Of a DNA stretch of 64,000 nt, positions 53,704 through 64,000 are shown piece by piece. Made by a program: the position numbers and the translations under genes. The notes below the pieces were generated by a model. It was not told the origin of the DNA, did no database searches, and saw nothing but the letters and a program-made list of their open reading frames with translations. Numbering within the stretch: position 1 is the stretch's first letter; each line of letters starts with the position of its first letter. This DNA comes from Bilabrum cf. latius (Eukaryota > Bigyra: Bicosoecida > Bigyra > Bicosoecida), in the NCBI GenBank assembly GCA_965178125.1, contig OZ237739.1, forward strand, positions 248,001-312,000, read 5' to 3'.

Positions 53704-56284
53704 ATGGGAGAAGCCGCAGCAGTAAGTCTATAAACTTAATTGTAGCGATATCGTGCTACAAGTGATTGAATTTGTCGATTTCTAGAATTTCGACGGGATT
53801 GTCCGGGTGACCGAAAAAGTATGTCCACCTTGCTGTCCACGTGACCTTATGCTAACGCAGGCAGCTTTAACTTCTGTACGGCTGGGTACTGTGCCTCTGT
53901 ATGGAATCAACCTGGAGTCACGCAAGTTTGAGGCCACGCAGCCCGAGAGGCTCCGAGCTACTTTACGATTGGGTAGCACGCGAGCCTTGTCCGTGATCAC
54001 CATCGTGGTGCATGGCGATGCTAGGACCGGAAAGAGCATGATGCTGAACCACGTCGTGAAATCCATTCTGCTTCGGGCTTTCGGGAGCTTGGACGCTGTT
54101 CGGCTGCAGCAGCTGCATCCAGACGTGCCCCCTGTCCGCATCGGCGAGTGCCCGGCGTCCGGCGAGCAAGTGCCGCTTGCGTTCGAAGTCGGGCACGGCG
54201 CCAGACCATGCACGAAAGGTGGCAAAGGATGCTTCATTCACCTCCCGCGAGGCGCGCTCGGTCGATCAGAGGAATGCGTTGTCGCCGTCATCGACTCTGA
54301 GGGCACCGGGGACTAGGACGAGGCGCACGACGCGAAGGTCATCCTGCCTGGGCTGGCCCTGTGCAGCCGCGGCGTGTTCATGGCCAACATGAAGAACCCG
54401 CCCATGAAGAGCAAAGTCCTCGATACCATCAAGCAGATCCTGGATGCCGCACTTATCGTGGGCAGGGGCCGCAGGATGGACCAGCAAGCAGCTGGTGCTG
54501 CCGGAACTGCGGCACAAGGGGGGGCCGCAGCGGGTGACCGTGCCGCAGCCAGCAACGATCGGTCCACCTTTGTGCTTGTGGCTCGTGATATGTCGCTAGA
54601 GCCCACACAGACGATCGAGGAGGCGGAAGAGGCCCTCATGAGGCCAGAGCACGAGGACCTCTTCGGGGGTCACGAAGCCGATGCAGCCAAGCAGAGGAAC
54701 CGAGCCAGGTCCATGATCCGTGAGACGTTCGCGCAGTGCAAGCAGGCGCGTATTCCTCCTCCAAGCGTGGCTGGTCTGCGTCCCGGCCAGGAGTACCCCA
54801 AGGACTTCTCTGCCGCCCTCGATGCCATCGGTGCCATGGTGGGTCGCAACGTGATCCCGGTTCTGCAGGACGAGACACCAAGGTGCCTGCTGGGCAATCC
54901 TGACATGCCTTGCGATACGCAGCACTACGGCGCAGTGATGGCTGCAGTGGTACAGCAGGCCAACGATGCCACGGACGCACTCCGCCCCATGGGCATCCTC
55001 GAGACCATGAAGGCACAGGCAGGGGCAGCGGCGGCCAAGCAGCTGTGCGAGGCTGTCGAGCGAGCGCTCGTGGCACTCAACGGACCTGTCCGCATGGACT
55101 GCACGGCATCGCCGGGGACAGCAACCCACGCCATGGCTGCTCTGCAGGACCGTGCAGTGCAGGTGGCTCTCGAGACCATGCGGGCGTCCTATCGATTGGC
55201 CTCGGAGGAGGACGCGCGAGCTCTGGTGACTGCAGATGGTGGTGATGTGGCCGAGTCAATCCACAACTTGAAAGAGGCGATGCTCAGCAAAGCCCGGGAC
55301 AGGCAGACACTGTTGCTGCAGTCTGTGTGCACGATTCTGCGTGGGGAGGCAGACAACGCAAGGCATCACCAGCTAATGCAGCTGGAGCTCAAGCTGCAGG
55401 AGACCATGAGCAACACCGACGGAGAAGATGCGAGCGATCCTGATGCCGTGATTACGTCTCGAAAGATGCGGGTGGTCCATCTGGAGGAGCTGCAAGAAGA
55501 GCTACGCGGTGTCACGATTGCGAGGGAGGTGGCAAGGGGGACGCATGCCGTGTGCGTGCAGCTGCTGGCAGATGCCGAGGGCCAGCTCCGTGGAGTTGCA
55601 GGCGATAATGGTCATGCAGCTGCTTGCAGTAATACCTTCACAATGGTACGGCACCAGGCCTGCTAGTAGCTGTGCAGCGTGGCACTGGATGGGGCTGCGG
55701 TCCACGAGGCTGATGCTGGCGCAGGGGCAGACGCAGCAGCTGGCGGTGCTGCAGCCGGTGGCGCTGCTGAGGCCGCTGCGGGTGGCTTTGCCAGTGCTGT
55801 GCCGAGCCTGTAGCCCATGGTTCAGATGCTGCTGGCCATGGACTGTCTCTCCGTTGACGGGGATGGAACAGTGCAGGCCGATCCCGCCGACGTGTCCGGC
55901 ATCCTGACCAAGGTGGTGGACGAGAACGAGGGCATCGACGCAGTCTGCGAGCACGCAGAGTCTGACATGGATCGATTCATGAGGCAGCTGAGCACGCAGG
56001 TCACCGCGGCGAAGCGCAGCGTAGCGGATGCCGAGCACTTCAAGGACAACAGAGAGAGGCTTGAGCAGAGCATCCGTCAGCAGCAGGAGGATGCAGCACA
56101 GTTTCAGCGGGAGCACGAAAGGCGCATGCAGGAGTCCAAAGAGGCTTACGACAAGATGCAGGCCGAAATGGCGAAACAGGACAGGGAGTTCCAGCAGTAC
56201 CGGCAACGCATGCATGCGGAAATTGCGGCACTTCGAGCAGCAGCCAACAAGAAGAAGAAGAAGCCTTGGTGGCGACGCTGGTGA
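53704..56284 (+). CDS. Guanylate-binding protein gene 2
   Basis: Exon 1 (53704-53721, MGEAAA) is joined to 53786 by removal of a 64-nt intron (GTAAGT...TTTCTAG). A second possible intron at 53819-53860 (GTATGT, TGCTAAC branch site, GCAG) is 42 nt and in frame, so either form is open. P-loop VHGDARTGKS; G3 VIDSEGTGDQ (Q from TAG at 54314); RD motif LVARDMS, intact here. A long helical C-terminal region follows, including TAG TAG at 55664-55669 and TAG at 55812, and a coiled coil (RLEQSIRQQQEDAAQFQRE). It ends NKKKKKPWWRRW and TGA, basic-aromatic and without a CaaX box, unlike gene 1. Confidence 0.85.
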
Positions 56285-56492
56285 CTAGTGCTTACTCCTC
56301 TACAGTCAATACCTTCGCATGGAGAGGGAGATCAGCCGGCTCCGGGCCGAGGCGGCAAGCAGGAGAGGTGGCAGAAGGTGCATCATCTCTTAAGCATACA
56401 AGAAAAGCGTCTAAAAGTAATAGATCCACCGTTAAGTGCATGCAAGGTCTGAACAGCCGATCCTACGTCGAACACGGTCCGCTGAATTCATC

Positions 56493-59400
56493 TCAATCAG
56501 CCTCTTCACCCTCTCCCTCATCCTCCTCCTTGACAGCATACAGGTCAATCTCGCCCGATTCTCCCGCTTCCAGCGTGTCAAACCCCACGGACGTCGTCCC
56601 AAAGCCCCGCAGCGCCCCACCGCGCACCCGCACGTCCGTCGACTCCACCGCGCTGTCCTGCGACCCGGACAGCCTGCTGTCGATCGTGGTGGACGGTCTC
56701 GTCAGCGCGTTCCGCTGCCTCTCTAGCCGCTCAGCCAGGCTGCGCACGGGAGCCGCACCTCCCTACCCTGGGGACCCGAGGCCAGCCAGGCCCTACGCCC
56801 CATCAGCGTCCTGCATCACCGCATCTGCGATCCTGTCTCCCTCTCCGTCGCTATCCTCGTCGTCCCCTGACGACGACATGCTAGACCCGCTGTTCGAGGC
56901 ATCCCCAGACCTCCTCCTGTTCCGCTTGCTGCCCCCGCTGCCGCGCCCTGCTAGCCCCCCGTGCTTGATGGCGTGGTCGTCCTGCACCATGAACCCATCG
57001 TCCTGCAGGCCTTCCACCGTCAGGTTGTGCACGTCTCTCGGGCTCTAAGCAGACAGGTTGCTGCTCTGCCTCATACCCGACGGCGTTTCGTTGCTACCCC
57101 CGAGCCCGAGGTCTTCGAGACCCACGCCGTCCTGGCTCTGGCTCTCGCCTGTGCCACCGCTGCTCGGTTCTGGCACGGGCTCGATCTCCTCCTCGTCCTC
57201 GCTGGGGACGTAGTCCGACAGCCTCATCTAATCGAAGTACCCCACGTCCATGTCGTCCTCTATGTCGGGCACGAAGGGACCATCCTCCGCGAAGAGAGTC
57301 TCCCAGTTGACGCCGTTCTTCCGGAAGAATGGATGCGACATGATGTCGTGGTAGCCTCTCTCCACCCCGCCGTGACCCAGCCTCTTCCTGCGATTCACCT
57401 GCAGCAGCTTCTGTATCAGGTCGACTGCCTCGGGCGAGCACCCGTGCCTCCTCGGCCACAGGATTCGGCCCCTGGCGATGTTCTAGAAGGTGAGCATCTT
57501 TGACTAGGGGTTTTTGAACGGCTGGTACCCAAACAGGAGCTCGAAGACGATCACCCCGAGGCTCCAAAGGTCGACCTCGTACGAATGCGCCATCCGCCTC
57601 GACAGCACTTCGGGGGCGATGTAGTTGGTGGTACCGATGGGGCTGTATCTCAGCTGCCTCGCCCCGAGCCCGTGCCCCGCAGGCCGGGCAGAGGCAGGTC
57701 CCATCGTGGGCGCCTCCTCGTACGCAGTGGCCTCGTCCTCGCGCCGCAGGGCCCTCCAACCGGCGGACTATCCTTCTATCCCAAGCCTCGCCCTCGCCCT
57801 GGCGGCTCTGTCAACACTGGAGGCGGCTGTTCCCCCTTGCGTGTCCACGGGCTCTGCATGGTCGCCGGGGGACGGGGCGGAGCTCTGCGTGTTGGCCTAG
57901 CTGTCTGGGGGAGTCTCCTCGGTGGGAGTGCGAGCCGCATGCGAATCCTTGCTCGTGTTGGAACCCTCGGGGGTCCGCTCGCTCCGACTGGTAACGGTGC
58001 GCGCTGCAGAGGGCTCGCCTAGGCGGTCGCCCTCCGCATCGTTACCGCCAGCACCGGCGCCTGTGTCCAAGTCGGAATCCTTGGCCACCTGCTTCACGTA
58101 GTCGTCCAGGGCTGATTGCGCCAGCTCCACCAGCCCAGCATCTCCGCCGCGTGCAGGCAGAGAGTGCGCCCTCCGGCGCCCGCCAGACGCAGCTCCGAAG
58201 CCTCCGCCCTAGCCGATTGCAGCAAACCCAGCCCCGGGACCCGCAGCCTCAACCGCCTTGCCTGACTCAGCCCCGCCGGCAGGGTCCTTACCCTGCTCCC
58301 CGTCCCGCCCTAGCGACGTAAACTTCCTAGGCATTGAGGCCCGCAGGGCGTCAACGGTGCTTGCTCTAGGCAGCACCTTCGGCCGCCTGCTCCCCGCCAC
58401 TGCCTGCCAACGCTGCACGCTGGACATGGACATATTTCTAACGCCATCATCAATCCCAGAACTGCTCCTGCTGCGGCTGCGGGAGCCTTCTGAAGTGCCC
58501 AGGGGCGCAGAGGCTCTAGCAGCACCAGCCCGCCCCATGCGACTCGATGGTAGAGCCTAAGCCCCGGTGGGAGCTGGGGCGGCAGCTGTCGCCTGGAGGG
58601 CCGCACCCGGCCTCCGAGCATGCGCGGGAGACAAGCTGGGCAGTGCTGCGCCGTCGTCCCGACCAGCAACCTGTGCCTGACCGCTAGTGCCCGCATCGTG
58701 CACAAACACAGCATCGTCTGCCGGACTCTCCTCGATGCTCGAAAACACCTCCCGCACCTCTGGGGTCGGGTCGGCGTGCCTGCTCAGAGTACCCAGCTGG
58801 CCCGGCTGCTTGAATGCGAGGCGCCTCCCGTCCCCCCTGGGGCCCTTCTGCAGGCCGGGGCCCATCGGTCCAAGGAGCCCGCCCTCTGGCATGCCTATGT
58901 CAACCTCCGATTCGTTGCTGGAGCTGCCCACTGAGCCCCCGCTGCCGTCCCTGTCGTGGATCTGCACGCTCGGTTTGACACCCATCAGATTCCTGATCGC
59001 AAGCACGCGGTTCGGCCTTGGAGATGTCGTCTGGCCGCGCGAGGAGGCCTAGCTGTCGCCCCCGGGCTGCACCCTTGCAATCAGGCCGCGCGAGCCGAGG
59101 CTGATGGACGGGAGCGCACCGGTTGCAAGCAGCCCGCGGGATGGCGAGTCGCCATCGCCAGCCTCGGCCAGGAGCCCGCCGCCCGTGCGAGTGAGGAGGA
59201 GGCCGCTTCCGGACCCAGCTCTCACCCTCGGCGCGCTCGTGGCTCGCTCCAGGCCACTGCGACTGGCCCCGGCCAGCACCCCAAGGTCACCCCCGCTCTC
59301 CTCCCTGTCGCGCCCGGATGTGGCCCTTGGTCTGGCAGCACTTGCAGCAGCGCCAGCGCCAGCGCGGCCCTCGCGAGGACTGGCTTCTTTCTTCCTGCTC

Positions 59401-60986
59401 TTGGATCGCGGTGGAGACCTCGCGCGAGCCAGCTTGCTCTTTGTCATGGGCGGAGGCTCGTCATCGCTGTGCTCGGGCGGGGAAGCGGCAGCGGCGTCAG
59501 GGACCGCGTTGGGTCGTCCAGCAGCACGAGCGGCTGCGACACCCCCTGCATCGGCCTCAGAGCCGCTGGATCCGCCCAGCTCATGCTCCAGCTCGCGCGC
59601 TTCTATCTTGCCCTTGTTGATGCGCGCCCATCGCATACTTGCGGGGGCATCTGCGCCGGGCAGGGGCCGGACATCAGGCGGGTGGTGGTGCACCCTGTCC
59701 CCCGCCGACTCTAGGAAATCGGCGGCCAGGCCAAAGTCGGCTATCTTGAGGTGTCCCCTGGGTCCAATCAGGAGGTTCTCCGGTTTCAGGTCACGGTGCA
59801 CGATGCCCATCCGGTGAAGGTGCCTGAGCCCCAGCACGATCTGCGCCACGAAGCTCGCTGCCTTGGGCTCCTCCATGGCCCCCACCCCATCCAGCAAAGA
59901 GAACAGGTCGCCTCCGGGCACGAACTCCATGACCATCACGATGGTATTGGAGGACCGGAAGAAGCGGTGCTGCCTCACCACGAAAGGGTTGCCATCGGCA
60001 GCGGCCATGGTGAGCAGCCGCTGCTCGGTTAGCACTCGTTGCAGCATCTTTTGCTTCTGCACCTCCCTGATAGCCATCACTTTCAATGCCATCACCTGCC
60101 CGTCCGATCTGCTCCTGGCCAGGACCAGCTTGCCCAGTCCGCCCCTGGAGAATGGCTTCAGCACCTGCACTCCCTGCAGCAGACGGCCCATGCGCCGCCC
60201 CGTCCGTCGCCTCCTCGGCCTCTTGGCAGTAGCCTAGTCAGCGCCTGCTGCAGTGCCCTTGGCCTTGCCCTTGCCCCCCGCTTTCCTCTCGTCCCTCTTC
60301 TCTCTCTTTTCACGCCTCTTCTCGCGACTCAGCTTGCTCTTGCCCTTACCTTTGCCCTTGCCCTTGTTCTGGTCGGTTGTCTTGGATTTGGAGCGGCCGT
60401 TCCGGCGGCTGTCCGACGTGCCGCCCTCTTCTGAATCCCGGGCAAAATGCCGGAGCTCCTGCCTACACAGCCGGACCAGCCGATCAGCCAGCCGCAGCAG
60501 GACGGCAAGGACTTCGCACGGCTCGCTCGCTCCTCCTCCTCCACCTCCTCTTCCTGCTTGCCGTCCTGCGCCAGAGGTCGCAGCTCCCCCGCCCGGGGGC
60601 ACCTCTCCCTGGTTCCCGCCCATCTTGCTCCCCGTGCTGCTGGTACCCACTATTTCATCGTGCCTGGAGTCTGTTGTTTTGGGGCGGCTGCCTGTGCCGC
60701 TGCCGCTGCTCGCTTCGTCCTACTCCAGGTTCTTGAGCGCATCTGCGGCCAGAAGCAGGTGCTTCCGCTGGGCGAGCAGCCAATTTCGGATGCGTCTTGC
60801 ATTTTGAAGCAATCCACGGACTCTCCATTCCAGCTGTAGCGCTGACGGGGCCGTGTCGGCTAAGGGAACGGTTTGCAGCCCTGCGAGGCTCATCAGGCTC
60901 GAGCCGGCGGAATCGACACCGAGGGCCCCAGCCTCCATGCGCTGGAAACCGCGCGATTTTACCTAAGTTCCAGGCACAAGGGACAT
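56493..60986 (-). CDS. Greatwall/Rim15-like AGC protein kinase with long activation-loop insertion
   Basis: About 1,497 aa, one frame with TAG at 60720, 60234, 59049, 58557, 58209, 57897, 57504, 57492 and others read as Gln, ending at TGA 56493. Lys-rich N-terminus ([12 protein letters not shown]). Kinase N-lobe: SRGGLGKL and MALKV (Lys302); catalytic loop [10 protein letters not shown] (397); DFG 417-419. About 690 low-complexity residues then separate DFG from [11 protein letters not shown] (~1117-1127), and the C-lobe continues [19 protein letters not shown] and [12 protein letters not shown] long insertion at this point is the hallmark of Greatwall/MASTL kinases, which control mitotic PP2A; Rim15 is the related nutrient kinase. 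TAG in FKNPQSKMLTFQNI gives Gln at positions where AGC kinases keep polar residues. The start is uncertain: 60938 is also possible. Confidence 0.82.
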
Positions 60987-61230
60987 TGTTTCGGCCTGTC
61001 CTGCGGCCGCGAAGCTGCTGGACGCCTCTGTGTAGTTTCGGCGTTTCGTCGGCAGCACGCGAATGAGCGCACCATTCCGGCCCAGGATTCCTTCCAGCCA
61101 AGGCGACTTGACCTGAATTTGGAGCTAGCAGCATTGAGCTAACACAAGACTGCGATATAATTGGGAAATTGAGTCGGGGGTCGCGGGTAACGCGGAGAGG
61201 GTCCGTGGAGCGCACGTGTGCTGCATAGTC
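60987..61230. other. Intergenic region upstream of the kinase gene
   Basis: 244 bp with no supported gene. The kinase frame stays open upstream of 60986 but without another Met, so part of this interval could be a 5' exon or leader. Confidence 0.4.
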
Positions 61231-61659
61231 TCACCCCATGCACCCTGCCGCTATTCGCCGACCAGTTGCTGCTGCCGTAAAATAATCAAAACCTAGGACA
61301 GCCTCTGAAAGGGCAGATGGTCCGACCCCTTTGTCGGCTAGACGACCAAGCTGAGAGAGCAGCCGGAGCGGCCCGTCGAGGCGACCCTTTCCTTCTGCGG
61401 ATATTCTCTGTAGTACCGTTGATTCTGGGCCTCCGACACAAAGAATACTGCTAACTCCTGGTGTCAAGCGCGCAAATCGAAACAGATACATCAGCGGCGT
61501 CTGAATGGGAGGCATGGTCCTCAAATCCACGACCGGTCGGCCGACGACTGCTCCGTCCTGAGGCTGCGAATTTCCCCTTGAAGCTGAACCATTGGGCCGG
61601 CAATGATCTTCGTACTTTGATTCGCCAGGTTGCTGCACGGTGCTGGCGCCGCAACCCAT
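61231..61659 (-). CDS. Small protein with N-terminal myristoylation/acylation motif
   Basis: 142 aa beginning MGCGASTVQQPGE: Gly2 and Cys3 fit N-myristoylation plus palmitoylation, a common way to attach small signalling proteins to membranes. The rest (LRLLSQLGRLADKGVGPSALSEAVLGF and following) is not recognised. Stop is TGA with no TAG inside. It is divergent from the PTH2 gene. Confidence 0.5.
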   Translation of the reverse strand: MGCGASTVQQPGESKYEDHCRPNGSASRGNSQPQDGAVVGRPVVDLRTMPPIQTPLMYLFRFARLTPGVSSILCVGGPESTVLQRISAEGKGRLDGPLRLLSQLGRLADKGVGPSALSEAVLGFDYFTAAATGRRIAAGCMG

Positions 61660-61796
61660 ACTGTTCGGGGCTGCAACTCAACAGACAGATGGGCCAGTCC
61701 ATCGGTGCTGGAGCCCCAGCCACGGATAGCGAACCTTGGAAAGAAGTTCGTTCTGGTTCGTTGGATGGATTCGGATTTGCAAACACCGATGAAGAA

Positions 61797-62486
61797 ATGA
61801 AGGGCACAACCTTGCGCCTTGCAATGAATGATGCTATCGCTGGGTCAACCGACTCAAGCAAGATTGCTCTTCCTCTTCTGACGCTCGCTGGATTTGTTGG
61901 TGGCCTTTGGGCTGGATGGGCGGTGGCAAGGCGAGCGGGGACAAGCAGCAGCAGGCGAATGCCAGAAGGCAATGATGTTGAGTAGAAGTTGTGCCCGATC
62001 GATGATGTTGATAGTGCTGAAGAATCATCTGATGAAGAAGAGGGCGAAGACAGCCAGAAGTCTGGCGAGAAGGGGGCACCGAGGGGCAGACGGGATCGGC
62101 TCAGGAAAGGAGAGCTGAAGATGGTCCTGTTGGTTCGTCAAGACCTGAAAATGTCCCCAGGAAAGGTTGCGGCGCAGTGTAGTCACGCGAGCCTGGGTGC
62201 CTACCGGCATGCGATGCGAAGCCCGAGGACGGCAAGGCACGTGGAGGCATGGATCCGCCGCGGGCAGGCCAAGATTGTCTTGAAGGTGAAGAACAAGAAG
62301 AAGATGGACGCCGTCAAGAAGGAACTGGACGAGGCGGGCCACCCGACGTATGTGGTGGAGGACGCGGGCAGGACCGAGGTGGAGCCTGGGAGCGAGACGG
62401 TGATGGCGGTGGGGCCAGCCTTCGTTGACGAGCTCGACAAGATCACGGGCAGGGACGGGAGCCACAAGCTGTCCCTGTTCCGATGA
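61797..62486 (+). CDS. PTH2: Peptidyl-tRNA hydrolase 2 (PTH2) with N-terminal membrane anchor
   Basis: C-terminal PTH2 domain: KMVLLVRQDLKMSPGKVAAQ, CSHASLGAYRHA, QAKIVLKVKNKKKM, VEDAGRTEVEPGSETVMAVG and the final HKLSLF; the catalytic Lys/Asp/Thr positions of the family are present. PTH2 releases tRNA from peptidyl-tRNA. An N-terminal helix (LPLLTLAGFVGGLWAGWAVARRAG) and an acidic linker resemble the membrane-anchored, mitochondrial animal PTRH2. A TAG at 61983 between anchor and linker is read as Gln. The ATG at 61797 is chosen because it precedes the anchor; 61824 and 61689 are also in frame. Confidence 0.87.
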
Positions 62487-62658
62487 TAAAACAGTCGCTG
62501 AGATTTTGACTTTTAGCGACGTGTATGGGAAATGCCAGATGCCAGGGCGGCAGATGCCAGGGCGGCAGAAGTAGGTGGGGCCGGGGGCCGCGGGCCGGTC
62601 ACTGGGCCAAGCACTGAGCATGCACACGTTTTAAATCTATGCGTCTTCGTGCAAGTCC
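62487..62658. other. Intergenic region between convergent PTH2 and HDDC2-like genes
   Basis: Short GC-rich spacer containing a 13-bp direct repeat (ATGCCAGGGCGGC twice at about 62538-62568). No gene seen. Confidence 0.5.
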
Positions 62659-63878
62659 TTATCCTACGGCCTACTAGGCACACACACCCACAGGCACCGC
62701 CGACACACTCACCCCCACCCCCACCATGCACGCACACGCCAGCACGAGCAGCAGGAGTACCCCGACCCCAAGGAGGCATACCACTGGCACCTCCACAACT
62801 GCCTATTCCTCATTTCCTTTCCTGCCGAAGCACGAGGCTGACCAAAACCAAGACGGGGGCGGGCGAGCAACGAGCACTTGCTCCGGCTGCAACGGCTCCG
62901 TGACCGGCAGACCCACGCTGGACTTGGTGCCAAAGGCCGGCCTGCCCCCACCTGCTTGCAGCCTGAGGGGGCGTTCCCTGCGGCGCTGCAGCTCGTGAAA
63001 TAAATCCCTGCACATGGGCAGCGATAGCTTGGGCCCTGCCGTGCGGAAGAAATCGGACAGGTCCGCGGGCCCCGGGGTCATCGTCGACTCGGATCTGTTC
63101 GTTCCATCCCCCGATGTAGGCTGCCTCCGGGACCGGCTCCGGCTTCGATTGCTTGTTTTCTAGCCACCAGATGGGGATGGCTGCTATGAGTCGGTCGATC
63201 GGCCTCTCTTCAAGTTGGGCCCTCTGCCGCCGCCCCTACTAGTACTCTCCTGCGAGTGCTCGGCCGCTGGCGGCAACCGAACGAGCGCATGGCCTGGCAC
63301 CGGAGCCATGCCGCAGTCTTGCTCGTACTCTAATGCCTACACGCACATTTCAAGCTTGTCTATCTGTTTTACTAGGGTTGCCTCCGGCGTCGCGCCGGCA
63401 TCGTACTGCGAGGGTTGCGGTGTGACGCCCCGGGCCACGATGGCACAATGCAGAGTATACCTCCAAAGATATCCGGTACAATGCTTCGGCTTGTACTCAC
63501 CTCTTCCCATAGCTCGATAAGCTCTGCAGCGAAATCAGATCCTGATGCGCCCTTAACGGACTTTGCAATCCTCTCTACAGCACTCAGCTCAATCTTGTGT
63601 TTGTCGCTGCCCTTGATGTTGTCAGATGGGGTTATGTCGCCACAGATCGCTTCGGCTATATCATGAACTAGAGCCATCTTCACGCACCGCTCAACATGCA
63701 CAGCTGGATCCAACTGGGGAGCAATAAATGCTATCATTACTGCCATGCGCCAAGAATGGTCCGCAACGGATTCAATCCGGGCTGGGACACGCCTATCTAC
63801 CCATCCTTGCCGCAACACAGTCTTTAAACCCCCAAGGAGCTGGATAAAATCAACGGCACATTCGATTTTGGCTTGCAT
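62659..63878 (-). CDS. HDDC2: HDDC2-like HD-domain phosphohydrolase with C-terminal membrane tail
   Basis: Exon 1 63878-63501, intron 63500-63406 (GTGAGTAC...CTCGCAG, 95 nt), exon 2 63405-62659 ending TAA; 374 aa. The HD domain has VADHSWRMAVM, KMALVHDIAEAICGDITP and, across the splice, LWEE|YDAGATPEATLVKQIDK followed by LEMCVQALEYEQ. The Q in CVQALEYE is a TAG at a position where this family has a conserved Gln, direct support for the code change. HDDC2/YfbR relatives hydrolyse nucleoside monophosphates. Beyond the ~200-residue family length there is a low-complexity extension and a hydrophobic end (VVCLLGVGVLLLLVLACAC), suggesting a tail anchor. Confidence 0.82.
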
Positions 63879-64000
63879 CGCACGATTGATATGATTTGGG
63901 GAAATGGTAAACTTGGGTTCCGGTTTGACTCACCCACTGGCGTGCACATCACTGAAGCCTGTGCCTCTTTCGGGCCGGCGGAGCCTCCTCCTCCGCGGCA

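Noticed and set aside
56266-57048. Plus-strand frame of 260 codons overlapping the end of the Greatwall-like kinase gene (also 59104-59817 and 60253-60807)
   Set aside because: Antisense shadows of the kinase low-complexity regions; Ser/Pro/Arg-rich with no recognisable domain.
61180-61215. Similarity of host sequence GTGGAGCGCACGTG to the GC-rich inner end of the outer terminal repeat
   Set aside because: Only about 14 bases of a GC-rich word agree and there is no other repeat feature; chance similarity is likely.
1-64000. Reading the many collinear ORF pieces as decayed pseudogenes or amber-truncated genes
   Set aside because: All interruptions are TAG in the same frame, with no TAA, TGA or frameshift. 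The same pattern occurs in the giant host genes, in conserved motifs and in the mobile elements.

Overview
The window is eukaryotic nuclear DNA from an unidentified protist. It consists of a GC-rich host chromosome, an AT-rich Polinton-like virus (PLV) provirus of about 33.8 kb inserted in it, and a GC-rich tyrosine-recombinase retrotransposon of about 6.7 kb nested inside the provirus. Eukaryotic signs are short spliceosomal introns (GTAAGT/GTGAGT...CAG/TAG), long multidomain genes, and families such as TMEM131, GT10 fucosyltransferase, guanylate-binding protein (GBP), a Greatwall-like kinase, PTH2 and HDDC2.

The key to reading the window is the genetic code. TAG (UAG) is a sense codon, almost certainly glutamine, and only TAA and TGA terminate. 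With TAG as stop, nearly every gene falls into collinear same-frame pieces. With TAG as Gln the pieces join into full-length proteins ending at TGA or TAA. This holds for host, virus and retrotransposon, so the mobile elements are adapted to the host code.

Host, left side (1-18312): a giant minus-strand TMEM131-like secretory-pathway gene running off the left edge; a divergent Golgi-type GT10 fucosyltransferase-like gene; a TLC-domain membrane protein; an RNA ligase-like gene; and the C-terminal part of a GBP gene with a CaaX box. Host, right side (52128-64000): the N-terminal part of the same GBP gene, a second GBP gene transcribed divergently, a Greatwall/Rim15-like AGC kinase, a small putatively myristoylated protein, PTH2, and an HDDC2-like phosphohydrolase with a membrane-tail extension.

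The provirus (18313-52127) splits the first GBP gene. It is flanked by a 5-bp target duplication (TGGGT), and removing it restores the GBP frame exactly. It has terminal inverted repeats of about 304 bp, each starting with a perfect 56-bp palindrome. Virion module: adenain-like protease, minor capsid (penton) protein, major capsid protein, lipase, A32-type packaging ATPase and a basic core-like protein. Replication and integration module: TVpol-superfamily 3 helicase, retroviral-type integrase with chromodomain, and a separate tyrosine recombinase. Accessory genes: two cytosine methyltransferases, a SET protein, a 2OG-oxygenase/FkbM fusion, two RING-finger proteins (one with MORN-like repeats), two GIY-YIG nucleases (one interrupted) and a tRNA-Met(CAT).

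Three layers of inverted or split repeats stand out: the outer termini, an inner subterminal inverted repeat that excludes the tyrosine recombinase gene, and a 270-bp inverted repeat that exactly brackets the TVpol-helicase gene. The retrotransposon has Ngaro/PAT-type split direct repeats and sits without target duplication in the second GIY-YIG gene.
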